Shown piece by piece: positions 28,540 to 37,132 of a DNA stretch of 64,000 bases. The position numbers were made by a program, and so were the translations under genes. The stretch comes from Phyllobacterium zundukense (GTDB taxonomy: Bacteria > Pseudomonadota > Alphaproteobacteria > Rhizobiales > Rhizobiaceae): the NCBI RefSeq assembly GCF_002764115.1, contig NZ_CP017940.1, positions 2,206,501 through 2,270,500 of the forward strand. Reading direction: 5' to 3'. Within the stretch, counting starts at the first letter, position 1, and the number at the start of each line of letters is the position of its first letter. The notes under the pieces are model-generated. The model saw nothing but the letters and a program-made list of their open reading frames with translations. It was not told where the DNA came from and did no database searches.

Positions 28540-29322
28540 TCAACCTTTCGTGCCCATACCCGCCGCCTCGAGGATGAGCGCCGCCACGGCCTCTGGTTGC
28601 GAGATCATCGACACGTGGCTGGACTCCAGCTCGATCGTTTTAGCGCCCATGCGTTTTGCCATGAAGCGTTCAAGGTCTGGATTGATGGTACGATCGTTCT
28701 TGGAGACTGCGTAAAAGCTCGGCTTTGATCGCCAGGCGGCCTGTGTCGTCTTGCCAGCCAGCAACGCCTTGTTGAAAGGTGCCTGTACGGCATAGAGAAT
28801 TTTGGCTTGCTTCTCAGCCACGTCGCCCGCGAAGTCATGAAGGAAGGCTTGCTCGGTCAGTCGACCCTCATCGCCGTCGAATACGATGCCGGCGGTAGCT
28901 GGAGGTGTCGGATAGGTCTTGGCGAGGGCAGTGTAGTCTTCTCCGGCATCCGGAGCGCGGGCGGCAATGTAGACAAGCGAGGAGACGTTCGGATGCACAC
29001 CAACTTCCGTGACGATCATCCCGGAGAAAGAATGCCCGACAAGAACCGTTGGCCCCTCCTGGCGGTCAAGAACGCGCTTGGCGGCGGCGACCGCTTCCGG
29101 AAGCGTCGTCAGCGGGTTCTGTACCGAGGTCACGTTTAACCCCGTTGCCTGAAGGCGGCCAATCACGTCAGACCAGCATGAACCATCAGCGAAAAGGCCA
29201 TGCACAAGCACGACGTTCGTTGCCTTGACGATATCATTTGCCAGCACTCCCTTTGGAAGGAGGCTGAGGGCGGCACTCCATGCAAGGGCTCCGGTAAACA
29301 TTCGGCGGGTCATTGGTTTCAT
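28540..29322 (-). CDS. Tat-exported alpha/beta hydrolase
   Basis: A 260-residue alpha/beta-fold hydrolase. Twin-arginine type signal (MTRRMFTGALAWSAALSLLP), oxyanion-side HG motif (VLVHGLFADGSCW) and nucleophile elbow GHSFSG with Ser98. A late His in ELESSHVSMI can complete the triad. The class (pyrethroid-hydrolase/EstC-like) acts on esters; the substrate here is unknown. The ATG at 29322 gives the Tat signal at the N-terminus, so I chose it over the ATG at 29454. Inside the tRNA-Arg island. Confidence 0.85.
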   Translation of the reverse strand: MKPMTRRMFTGALAWSAALSLLPKGVLANDIVKATNVVLVHGLFADGSCWSDVIGRLQATGLNVTSVQNPLTTLPEAVAAAKRVLDRQEGPTVLVGHSFSGMIVTEVGVHPNVSSLVYIAARAPDAGEDYTALAKTYPTPPATAGIVFDGDEGRLTEQAFLHDFAGDVAEKQAKILYAVQAPFNKALLAGKTTQAAWRSKPSFYAVSKNDRTINPDLERFMAKRMGAKTIELESSHVSMISQPEAVAALILEAAGMGTKG

Positions 29323-29628
29323 GACGTTTGCCTTTCTGGATTTCGACTGAGATAAATTCGTGGCCGCGACATTCGGTGGGGAAATAATAGCAAGAATGGT
29401 CCGAAGCTGTAACCATACGACGGTCGATGCCTTTTGGCGGCCAACTGATGTCAAAATGGCCCCTGCGCCGGCCCGAAGATTGCGCTACCCCTCAGGTTGC
29501 GAATGCAGTAGCATCCATCACACGTTCTGGATTGGACGGTCTTCAACAGCGGGGGTTGTGTCGACGTTCGGATCATCATCATCGGCGATATCTGCCAGGC
29601 ACTTCGCGCTGTCGGTTAGAGTTGATTC
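29323..29628. promoter_or_regulatory. Divergent intergenic region, hydrolase/cyclase
   Basis: About 300 bp between the divergent hydrolase and cyclase genes. No separate gene is supported; open frames here run into the cyclase in other phases. Promoter boxes were not assigned. Confidence 0.35.
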
Positions 29629-31761
29629 ATGTCTTCGACCGATGTGAGCGGCTCATCCCGACCCGGGCGGTGGGGCTTAGCCGCCAAGCTGTTTACAACC
29701 CTCGTCCTGCTTGGCGCGATCGCGGTCCTGGTGACCGGGGTGCTCGGTTACTTCCGCGCCCGCGACGCCCTCGAAAAAGCGGTATTCGACCAGCTCACGG
29801 CCGCCCGCCAGGCCAAGGCGCGTCAGGTTGAAACCTACTTCCGCACGATCCATGCCGAGTTACGCCTCCTTGCCACCTCCAAGATGGTGGTCGATGCAAC
29901 GCGAGAGTTCCGGATCGCAGTCGACCAGATCGACCGGGGAGGCACGTCACCCGAATTGCGGCAGAAGGTCAGCAACTAGTATGCTGAGAACTTTATCCCC
30001 GGAATGACGCGTATTCTTGGTAAGGAGCCGGCACTGGCAGATTACCTGCCAGTCGGTGCCGCCCCCTACTATCTGCAGTACCACTACATCGTCGCCAATC
30101 CGCATCCGGCCGAGCGGCGCAAGCTTCTCGACGACGCGGGCGACGGAAGCGACTACAGCAGGCTGCACGCCGTGTATCATCCCCTGATGCGCGCTGCAGC
30201 CGCAACGGTCGGGTTCTTCGATTTCATGCTGGCCGACGCCAACTCAGGTCGCCTGATCTACACGGTCGAGAAGGAAGTCGATTTCACGACTTCCCTCCAA
30301 GTCGGTCCCTACCGCCGCTCCAATGTCGCCGCCGCCGTTGCCCGCTGCGCCCCATCCCCCGACCGGTCGGCCGTGTGCCTGGAGGATTTCGCCTCTTACG
30401 CGCCATCGGGCGGCGCACCAATTGCCTTCATGGGAGCACCGGTGATTGACGCGGGCGTCGTCATCGGCGTGCTGATCGCGCAATTGTCGAACGAGGAGAT
30501 CGACAACGTCGTCACCGGCGGTCGCCGCTGGCGACAGGAAGGGTTTGGCGACACTGGTGAAGCCTATCTCGTTGGTCCCGATTATCTGGTGCGCTCGGGT
30601 CCGCGGGCGTTCTACGAGAATCGGGACGACTACTTCGCTGAGCTCAAATCCGTCGGTGCCTCGAACGAGGAGATCGCCGCCATCGGCCGTTACGGGACGC
30701 CTGTGCTGCATCAGCGAATCGACACCAAGGCCACCCGGGCTGCGCTTGCCGGTGTCGAGGGCACGGGCGAGATCATCGGCTACCGTGGCGTCCCGACGCT
30801 CGCTTCGTGGGGACCGCTGGCGATTCCGGGCGTCAAGTGGGCCCTCGTCGCCAAGATCGACAGCGCCGAGGCCCTCGCGCCGATCGACCGGCTTCGCCGG
30901 GATCTGCTGCTCGTTGGCGGCTTGGCGCTGCTGGTAGTCGCCGCCACCGCCGCGTGGCTTTCGCGCGCGCTGCTCGGACCGCTGCGCGAGCTCACTGCAG
31001 GAGTAAAACGCTTCGCTGCCGGCGATTACGGGACCAGCGTGCCGGTCCGCACGCGCGACGAGATTGGCCAGCTCTGCTTAGCTTTCAACGGCATGGTCGA
31101 GGATCTCAGTCAGAAGAATGCCGTGATCGAGAACAAAAACCGGGAGAACGAAGAGCTACTGCTCAACGTCCTGCCGGCACCTATCGCTAACCGGCTGCGC
31201 GGTGGCGAGGAAGCAATCGCCGACGGCTTTGCCGAAGTAACGGTCGCCTTCGCAGACCTGGTCGGCTTCACGGCGCTGACATCGGAGATGCCGCCGCACG
31301 AGGTCGTGACGTTTCTGAACGGACTGTTCACGCGCTTCGATATCGCCGCCAACGATCTCGGGATCGAAAAGATCAAGACGGTGGGCGACGCCTATATGGC
31401 AGTGTGTGGCCTGCCCGAGCCGGTGGCCAACCACGCCGAGCGCATGGTCCGCATGGCAATACGCATGGTCCACATTACCCGCGAGCACGCCATGGAGCAT
31501 AACGTCTCGATGAAGCTCAGGGTGGGCATCAACAGCGGGCCGGTGGTGGCCGGCGTCATCGGCAAGAGCAAGTACATCTACGATCTATGGGGCGACACGG
31601 TGAACCTCGCGAGTCGGATGGAATCAGGTGGAATCCCCGACTCCATTCAGGTGACGCGCCCGGTCTACGACCAGCTTAAGGGCCAGTTCGTCTTCGAGAC
31701 GCGCGGCGCTATCGAAGTCAAAGGCAAGGGGAAAGTGGAGGCTTGGCTCTTGAGATTGTAG
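29629..31761 (+). pseudogene. Class III adenylate/guanylate cyclase with sensor domain, interrupted by in-frame TAG
   Basis: One reading frame of 711 codons encodes a complete membrane cyclase except for a TAG at 29977-29979. Before it lie the first helix (LFTTLVLLGAIAVLVTGVLG) and the start of a periplasmic Cache-like sensor. After it, in the same frame, come the rest of the sensor, a second helix (LLLVGGLALLVVAATAAWL), a HAMP region (GPLRELTAGVKRFAAGDYG) and the catalytic domain. Both metal Asp sites are visible (FADLVGFTALTSEMP and KTVGDAYMAVCG), with a late GDTVNLASRME block. Context KVSN-stop-YAENFIPG suggests an original Trp codon (TGG to TAG). Translation could restart at ATG 30004, but without a good ribosome site. 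G+C looks higher than in the neighbours. Confidence 0.85.
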
Positions 31762-31920
31762 AACGAAAATCGATCGACCATTTCCAGTGCCAATGCCATT
31801 CACAAGGCGTATCAGCCGGTCGATTTGGAGAGTGTGCGTCAAGCCGACGAGGCCCGCAAAATTGGCCATCGCAGGATGCGCGACCAGAACAATGAGGCCG
31901 AAAAGTCTAAACTCCGCTCG
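31762..31920 (+). other. Open stretch after cyclase stop, possible remnant
   Basis: 53 sense codons follow the cyclase TAG in the same frame, up to another TAG at 31921 (NENRSTISSANAIHKAYQP start, Arg/Glu-rich end). There is no start codon with a ribosome site. It may be chance or a remnant of a deleted gene at the island end. Confidence 0.25.
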
Positions 31921-31970
31921 TAGGCTTGCCTAAACTTCTCGATTCCACCAGCGCTAAGTTATTGAAAAGG

Positions 31971-32047
31971 TGGCGATCCCGGCTGGATTCGAACCAGCGA
32001 CCGTCGGCTTAGAAGGCCGGTGCTCTATCCAGCTGAGCTACGGGACC
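31971..32047 (-). tRNA. tRNA-Arg(TCT)
   Basis: 77 nt on the minus strand. The acceptor arm GGTCCCG pairs with CGGGATC, the anticodon loop is CTTCTAA with anticodon TCT (reads AGA/AGG), the T-loop is GGTTCGAATCC, and CCA is encoded. Its 3' end is the target of the island described at 26943-31988. Confidence 0.95.
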
Positions 32048-32103
32048 AATTTGTGTTCCGGCGGAACCAATCCTCGCCGGAAAATCGCAAAATTCAGTAA
32101 AAA

Positions 32104-32409
32104 TCAATGCGTCCAGGGCTGCTTGCGGTCGAAACGGAAGTTTTCCGAATAGGACACCACGCGCCGGCGCGTTTCCTTGGGCTCCTGCACGCTATAGGCA
32201 ATGCCGTTTTTCAGCGCATAGGCGATCGCCTCTTCCTTCGTCTCGAAAGTCAGGCGAATCTGGCTCTTCATGTCGCGCGACGAGGTATAGCCCATCAGCG
32301 GTTCAACCTTGCGCGGCTGTTCCGGCTCGAATTCGAGCGTCCAGGTATCGGTCTTGGCCTTGCCGGACTGCATTGCGGTTTTTGCTGGGCGGTAGATACG
32401 TGCTGCCAT
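32104..32409 (-). CDS. NDUFS4-like complex I accessory subunit
   Basis: A 101-residue soluble protein of the ETC complex I conserved-region family (bacterial homologue of the 18-kDa subunit NDUFS4). Recognised by the N-terminus MAARIYRPAKTAMQSG, the block WTLEFEPEQPRKVEPLMGYT and the ending YSENFRFDRKQPWTH. In alphaproteobacteria it stabilises the N-module of NADH:ubiquinone oxidoreductase and is encoded away from the nuo operon. It lies between two tRNA genes. Confidence 0.92.
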   Translation of the reverse strand: MAARIYRPAKTAMQSGKAKTDTWTLEFEPEQPRKVEPLMGYTSSRDMKSQIRLTFETKEEAIAYALKNGIAYSVQEPKETRRRVVSYSENFRFDRKQPWTH

Positions 32410-32483
32410 CGAAGAAATCCCTTTGTCTGCAATTCCGATATATTACAGGCTTTTGACGAACTCCAGCAGCATCTTGCTTGAAG

Positions 32484-32560
<77 letters not shown>

Positions 32561-32685
32561 TGTTCTTCAACGGTTGCCTGACTAGTGTTTCCGGCGCCGA
32601 GAAGCAAGCTATAAATCACCGTACACCAATAAAAAGTCGGTGGAGACAGAACGTCGCAGGCGAACCTTCCCGTTTCCGATGCGCT

Positions 32686-33378
32686 TCACAGATCAAACGC
32701 CGCCTGCCCTTCGTCGATTGCAGTAACAACGCTGGCAGCAAGCGCGCGCGTGATCTTCGATTTCCTTTCGAGCGCCGCCCGGTCCAATCGTTCGACGATG
32801 CGGTTGGCGGTCGAAAGCGAGCGCTCGATATGGCTAACCAGAAAGCTGATGACGTTAGGGTCCACGGCGATCTGCCGGTCGGCAAAAAGCTTGTAGAGCA
32901 CGCCCGACAGCAGCATGTCGTCCGGCTCGCCGATTTCCACCGTCGTTGCAGCCTTCAGGCGAGAGGCGAGATCCGGCAGGGTGACCGGCCAGTTTGCCGG
33001 CCACTTGCGCGAGGTCATCAGCAGGCTGGACCCGCTCTGCCGCACGCTGTTGATCAGATGGAACAGGCCGGCCTCGTCGAGCTGCCCGCTGCCGATATCG
33101 TCGATCAGGAACGGACCCGTTTCGCCCGATACGGCGCCGATATTCTGCGCACCGATGACGATGGCGTCGGATTCGGCCTTCCAGACCGCGGCGAGATGGG
33201 TTTTTCCGGAGCCTGTCGGCCCGGCCAGCACGACGACCGGAGATATCCAGCCCGGCCAGCGATCGACAATATCAACCGCCGCCATGTTGGATGCGGACAC
33301 GATCAGGTCGTCGCGGGAATAACCCGGCTCGTGGCCAAGATCGAGCGGCAGCTGTCGCGGTGTAAAAGCGTCGGTCAT
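32686..33378 (-). CDS. hdaA: DnaA inactivator HdaA
   Basis: A 230-residue AAA+ protein related to the DnaA ATPase domain but lacking the DNA-binding domain. With the beta clamp it stimulates hydrolysis of DnaA-bound ATP and so limits re-initiation. The clamp-binding motif QLPLDL is at residues 9-14, Walker A GPTGSGKT at 53-60, and a Walker B-like FLIDDIGSG follows. Alphaproteobacterial HdaA commonly sits downstream of the permease gene found here. Confidence 0.9.
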   Translation of the reverse strand: MTDAFTPRQLPLDLGHEPGYSRDDLIVSASNMAAVDIVDRWPGWISPVVVLAGPTGSGKTHLAAVWKAESDAIVIGAQNIGAVSGETGPFLIDDIGSGQLDEAGLFHLINSVRQSGSSLLMTSRKWPANWPVTLPDLASRLKAATTVEIGEPDDMLLSGVLYKLFADRQIAVDPNVISFLVSHIERSLSTANRIVERLDRAALERKSKITRALAASVVTAIDEGQAAFDL

Positions 33379-33411
33379 GCGCGATGAGATACAGCCAGCA
33401 ACGCCGGACTG

Positions 33412-34614
33412 TCATCTGATTTCTTTGGTCTTCTCGCTTTTGCGGTACTCGCCTGTGTAGAGCGGGGATTGCTGGTAACGGCCGATGACAAAGCGGACGA
33501 GTACGCCGACTGCGGCGGCCGTCGGCACGGCGATGAGCATGCCGGTGAAGCCGAGGAGCGAGCCGAAGGCGAACAGCGCAAACATCAGCCAGACCGGGTG
33601 CAGGCCGACGGAGGAGCCCACGAGTTTCGGCTGGAGAATATTGCCTTCGATGAACTGGCCGATACCGAAGGCAATAGCCACACCGACAATGTGACCCCAT
33701 TCCGGCCAGAACTGCACGATCGCCACGGCAAGCGCCAGAACCAGGCCGACCAGCGAACCAACATAGGGAATGAAGCTGATCAGACCAGCGAAGAGCCCGA
33801 TCAACAATCCGAAGTTGAGGCCAACGACGGTCAGACCGACCGCATAGATGATGCCGAGCAACAGGCAGACAGTACCCTGCCCGCGTACGAAACCGGCAAT
33901 GGCCTTGTTCATATCGCGGCCGATAACACGAACGGTTTCAACATGTTCGCGCGGAACCAGATTGTCGATCTTGGCAACCATGCGGTCCCAATCGAGCAAC
34001 ATGTAGAAGGCAACGACAGGTGTGACGACAAAGAGCGCCGCCACATTGATCAGGGTCTTGCCCGAACTCCAGATCGATTGCAGCAAGGTGGTGAGAAAGC
34101 CCGCCCCCTGCTGAAGCAGCGAATCCAGGCTGTTGCGGATCACCGAGGCATCGACACCGATGAAATCCTTCAGCCATTGCGAGTCACGATTGGCGATCAG
34201 TTCCTGGAGCATGGTCACATAGGTCGGCAGGCGCGCGATGAGATCGCTCATTTGCGACGCGAGTACGGGCACGAGGATGATCAGCAGCAGTGCGAAGGTT
34301 ACGATGAACAGCACCAGGATAACAACGGTCGACAGCAGCCGCGACAGGCCAAGACGTTCAAGCCGGTCGGCGACCGGATCAAGGAAATAGGCGAGGACGA
34401 GTCCTGCCACAAATGGCAGAAGGATCGAGGAAAAAATATAGAGAAACAGTGCAAGAAACACCATCGCCCCGGTCCAGAATACGGCCTGACGGCGCACGCT
34501 GGTGGCGAGCGTGCTGACCTGCACGTCGAGATGGATGTCCCGCTCCGGGATCACCTCCACCGGTACGGGTTGAGGCTTGGCCGTGCCCACGCTCTTATTT
34601 TCGCTCTTGCTCAT
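33412..34614 (-). CDS. AI-2E (PerM) family membrane permease
   Basis: A 400-residue inner-membrane protein with about eight helices and the family's long amphipathic loop (residues 130-210). The C-terminal half contains VGLNFGLLIGLFAGLISFIPY and a GSLLGFTGMLIAVP segment. The family includes transporters of unclear substrate; autoinducer-2 export was shown for only some. The start at 34614 overlaps the end of the upstream phosphatidyltransferase gene by 20 bp, which suggests one operon. Confidence 0.88.
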   Translation of the reverse strand: MSKSENKSVGTAKPQPVPVEVIPERDIHLDVQVSTLATSVRRQAVFWTGAMVFLALFLYIFSSILLPFVAGLVLAYFLDPVADRLERLGLSRLLSTVVILVLFIVTFALLLIILVPVLASQMSDLIARLPTYVTMLQELIANRDSQWLKDFIGVDASVIRNSLDSLLQQGAGFLTTLLQSIWSSGKTLINVAALFVVTPVVAFYMLLDWDRMVAKIDNLVPREHVETVRVIGRDMNKAIAGFVRGQGTVCLLLGIIYAVGLTVVGLNFGLLIGLFAGLISFIPYVGSLVGLVLALAVAIVQFWPEWGHIVGVAIAFGIGQFIEGNILQPKLVGSSVGLHPVWLMFALFAFGSLLGFTGMLIAVPTAAAVGVLVRFVIGRYQQSPLYTGEYRKSEKTKEIR

Positions 34615-35143
34615 ATCCTGCCATGTGTTTTGTCCACGCCACGAGATAGGCAGTCGCGGAAGCTGCGGTCAAGAGGGCAACCACCCATACGAGCATGGTC
34701 CGGATGCCGGGGAGAGAAAATTCGAAGGCGAAATCCGCCAGGGTAATGGCGACGAGGACGATCTGGAGCGCCGTATTTGCCTTGGACACCATAAGCGGGC
34801 GCATCTCCACCGGTTTGCCCATCACCGCTCCGAGGATGACCGCACCGATGATAAAGATATCGCGCGAAACAACGATGACAACCAGCCAGACCGGCAATTG
34901 CTCGAGGAAGCCCAGGACCACGAACAGCGAAACGAGCAGGAGCTTGTCTGCAATCGGATCGAGATAGGCGCCGAGTTTGGACCTCTGATCGTAGCGCCGC
35001 GCGATGAAACCATCGACGCCATCCGAGACGCCGGCGACGACAAAGCCGATCAGCGCGGCTCCGACATAACCGGATAACAGGGCCATTACGATGAAAGGGA
35101 CGAGAATGAAGCGAAAGATCGTGATGTAATTGGGAATGGTCAC
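34595..35143 (-). CDS. CDP-alcohol phosphatidyltransferase
   Basis: A 182-residue membrane enzyme that joins a CDP-linked lipid to an alcohol. The signature D-x2-D-G-x2-A-R ... G-x3-D-x3-D is complete: Asp41, Asp44, Gly45, Ala48, Arg49, Gly58, Asp62, Asp66. Start MTIPNYITIFRF. The genome also carries a PgsA-like paralogue at 48062, so this one may make another phospholipid (for example cardiolipin or phosphatidylcholine head-group transfer). The substrate is undecided. Confidence 0.87.
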   Translation of the reverse strand: MTIPNYITIFRFILVPFIVMALLSGYVGAALIGFVVAGVSDGVDGFIARRYDQRSKLGAYLDPIADKLLLVSLFVVLGFLEQLPVWLVVIVVSRDIFIIGAVILGAVMGKPVEMRPLMVSKANTALQIVLVAITLADFAFEFSLPGIRTMLVWVVALLTAASATAYLVAWTKHMAGYEQERK

Positions 35144-35322
35144 TCGTTCCTGCTTCCTCGTGCATGCCTCTCCTTCCTAAATGGAGAGAATGAATGCGTT
35201 GCTCAAGCCCAAACGGCCGGCAAAGTGTCGATAAGTGGCGTTTTCTCGGCCCTTCAGGGACTCAGACCTTGCAGCAGCGCCAGAGTCGTGCCATTTCGCG
35301 GTCAACAATCCCGGAGCAGATC

Positions 35323-36408
35323 ATGAGCGTGAAAAGCGAGCCCACCAAAGGTGGCAAGAATGGCCTCACCTATGCACAGGCTGGCGTCGATATCGATGCC
35401 GGCAATCTGCTTGTCGAAAAGATCAAGCCGATCGTGCGCTCGACGCGCCGTCCGGGCGCCGATGGCGAGATTGGCGGTTTCGGCGGCCTGTTCGATCTGA
35501 AGGCTGCAGGCTTTACCGATCCGGTGCTCGTCGCCGCCAATGACGGCGTCGGTACCAAACTTAAAATCGCCATCGATGCCGGCGTGCACGATACGGTCGG
35601 TATCGATCTCGTCGCCATGTGCGTCAACGACCTGGTCGTGCAGGGCGCTGAGCCGCTGTTCTTCCTCGACTATTTTGCCATCGGCAAATTGGACCCTGAT
35701 CAGGGCGCGGCCATCGTCAGCGGTATCGCCGAAGGCTGCCTGCAGGCCGGTTGCGCACTGATCGGCGGCGAAACGGCGGAAATGCCCGGCATGTACCGCG
35801 ATGGCGATTATGACCTCGCCGGATTTGCGGTGGGCGCGGCCGAGCGCAACCAGCTGCTCCCCTCCGGCGATATCGCCGAGGGCGACGTCATTCTCGGCCT
35901 CGCCTCCTCCGGCGTTCATTCCAACGGCTTTTCCCTGGTACGGCGTATTGTCGAACTCTCCGGCCTTGGCTGGGATGCAGATGCGCCGTTCAAATCCGGC
36001 ACGACACTCGGGCAGGCCCTGCTGACGCCGACACGCATCTATGTGAAGCCGCTGCTTGCCGCAATCCGCGCAACCAAGGCGATCAAGGCGCTTGCGCACA
36101 TTACCGGCGGCGGTTTCCCCGACAATATTCCCCGCGTGCTGCCGAAGGACTTGACGGCGAGCATCGATCTTTCGGCCATCAAGGTTCCGCCGGTGTTTTC
36201 CTGGCTGGCAAAAACCGGCGGTGTCGAACGGGATGAAATGCTGCGGACGTTCAACTGCGGCATCGGCATGATTGCCGTGGTTGCACCGGAAAATGTCGAT
36301 GCAGTGCTCGAAGCGTTGAAAGCACAGGGTGAAGAGGCCGTGCGCCTCGGCACGATGGTTGGGCGCAGTGATGCGGGTGTCGCCTATCAGGGCACGCTGG
36401 CGCTGTGA
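35323..36408 (+). CDS. purM: Phosphoribosylformylglycinamidine cyclo-ligase
   Basis: A 361-residue AIR synthetase, the fifth step of purine synthesis. Family blocks are all present: [40 protein letters not shown] and [15 protein letters not shown]. The ATG at 35323 has a GGAG site 7 nt upstream; the frame is open to 35194 but that extension is not conserved-looking. Overlaps purN by 4 bp (GTGA). Confidence 0.95.
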   Translation: MSVKSEPTKGGKNGLTYAQAGVDIDAGNLLVEKIKPIVRSTRRPGADGEIGGFGGLFDLKAAGFTDPVLVAANDGVGTKLKIAIDAGVHDTVGIDLVAMCVNDLVVQGAEPLFFLDYFAIGKLDPDQGAAIVSGIAEGCLQAGCALIGGETAEMPGMYRDGDYDLAGFAVGAAERNQLLPSGDIAEGDVILGLASSGVHSNGFSLVRRIVELSGLGWDADAPFKSGTTLGQALLTPTRIYVKPLLAAIRATKAIKALAHITGGGFPDNIPRVLPKDLTASIDLSAIKVPPVFSWLAKTGGVERDEMLRTFNCGIGMIAVVAPENVDAVLEALKAQGEEAVRLGTMVGRSDAGVAYQGTLAL

Positions 36409-37028
36409 GCAGCGGAACGCCGAAGAAGCGCGTCGCCGTCCTCATATCTGGGCGCGGCTCCAATATGAGCGCGCTGATCGAAGCGGCGAAAGCGGCCGAC
36501 TATCCGGCAGAGATCGTTGCGGTCATCGCCAACAAGGCGGATGCCGGTGGACTTGATACGGCGCGGGCGCAGGGCATTACGGCCCATGCCATTGCGCATC
36601 GCGACTATCCCTCCAAACAGGCGCATGAAGCGGCGGTTTCCGCGGCACTGCAGGCGGCAAAAGCCGACATCATCTGCCTTGCAGGCTATATGCGCATCAT
36701 CTCGCCGGAATTCGTGCGTGAATGGGAAGGCCGGATGATCAATATCCACCCTTCCCTGCTGCCACTGTTCAGGGGCCTTCACACACATGAACAGGCGCTC
36801 GAGGCCGGCGTGCGCGTGCATGGCTGCACGGTGCATTTCGTGACCGCCGGCATGGATGAAGGCCCTATCATCGCGCAGACGGCCGTACCAGTGAGGACCG
36901 GCGATACCCCCGACACGCTTGCCGAACGGGTTTTGTCGGTTGAGCACGAGACCTATGCCCGCGCGCTGGCAATGGTGGCAACCGGCCAGGCGGCGATGAA
37001 GGATGGTCGGACGGTTTTCAGCGATTGA
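36405..37028 (+). CDS. purN: Phosphoribosylglycinamide formyltransferase
   Basis: A 207-residue folate-dependent GAR transformylase, the third step of purine synthesis. N-terminal [19 protein letters not shown], then the catalytic loop [20 protein letters not shown] with the His in HPS and the later conserved Asp in [17 protein letters not shown] start overlapping the purM stop (GTGA), so the two are translationally coupled. Confidence 0.95.
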   Translation: MSSGTPKKRVAVLISGRGSNMSALIEAAKAADYPAEIVAVIANKADAGGLDTARAQGITAHAIAHRDYPSKQAHEAAVSAALQAAKADIICLAGYMRIISPEFVREWEGRMINIHPSLLPLFRGLHTHEQALEAGVRVHGCTVHFVTAGMDEGPIIAQTAVPVRTGDTPDTLAERVLSVEHETYARALAMVATGQAAMKDGRTVFSD

Positions 37029-37114
37029 TGCGTTGGCCGTGCCTAAGCCGCGTCTGGAAACTCCAAAAGGGGGTAGTTCAGTGAAGCAAATCCCCTCTCT
37101 TGCGATTTCTAGCA

Positions 37115-37132
37115 CTTAGCCAAGAGGCTAAG
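37115..37132. terminator. Small hairpin between purN and the oxidoreductase
   Basis: CTTAGCC and GGCTAAG (7 bp) flank AAGA. There is no clear T-run, and it overlaps the end of the convergent gene by 5 bp. Weak candidate terminator. Confidence 0.35.

Larger units (their letters stand above)
26943..31988. mobile_element. Small tRNA-Arg genomic island, integrase not found
   Basis: A block of about 5 kb bounded by direct repeats of the tRNA-Arg(TCT) 3' end, with the intact tRNA at the right edge and the displaced copy at the left. Contents: a small lipoprotein gene, two small membrane protein genes, a Tat-exported alpha/beta hydrolase and a class III nucleotide cyclase broken by an in-frame stop. 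No integrase, excisionase or relaxase gene is recognisable, so the element has probably lost mobility. The boundaries are seen; the mobile origin is inferred. Confidence 0.65.

Noticed and set aside
31762..31920. Idea that the cyclase continues through its own TAG stop as a recoded amber codon
   Set aside because: The catalytic domain ends naturally at VEAWLLRL, and 53 open codons after it are compatible with chance.
33469..34746. Plus-strand open frame of 425 codons across the permease gene
   Set aside because: Antisense shadow with Asp/Gln/Arg-rich unnatural composition; the minus-strand permease is clearly the real gene.
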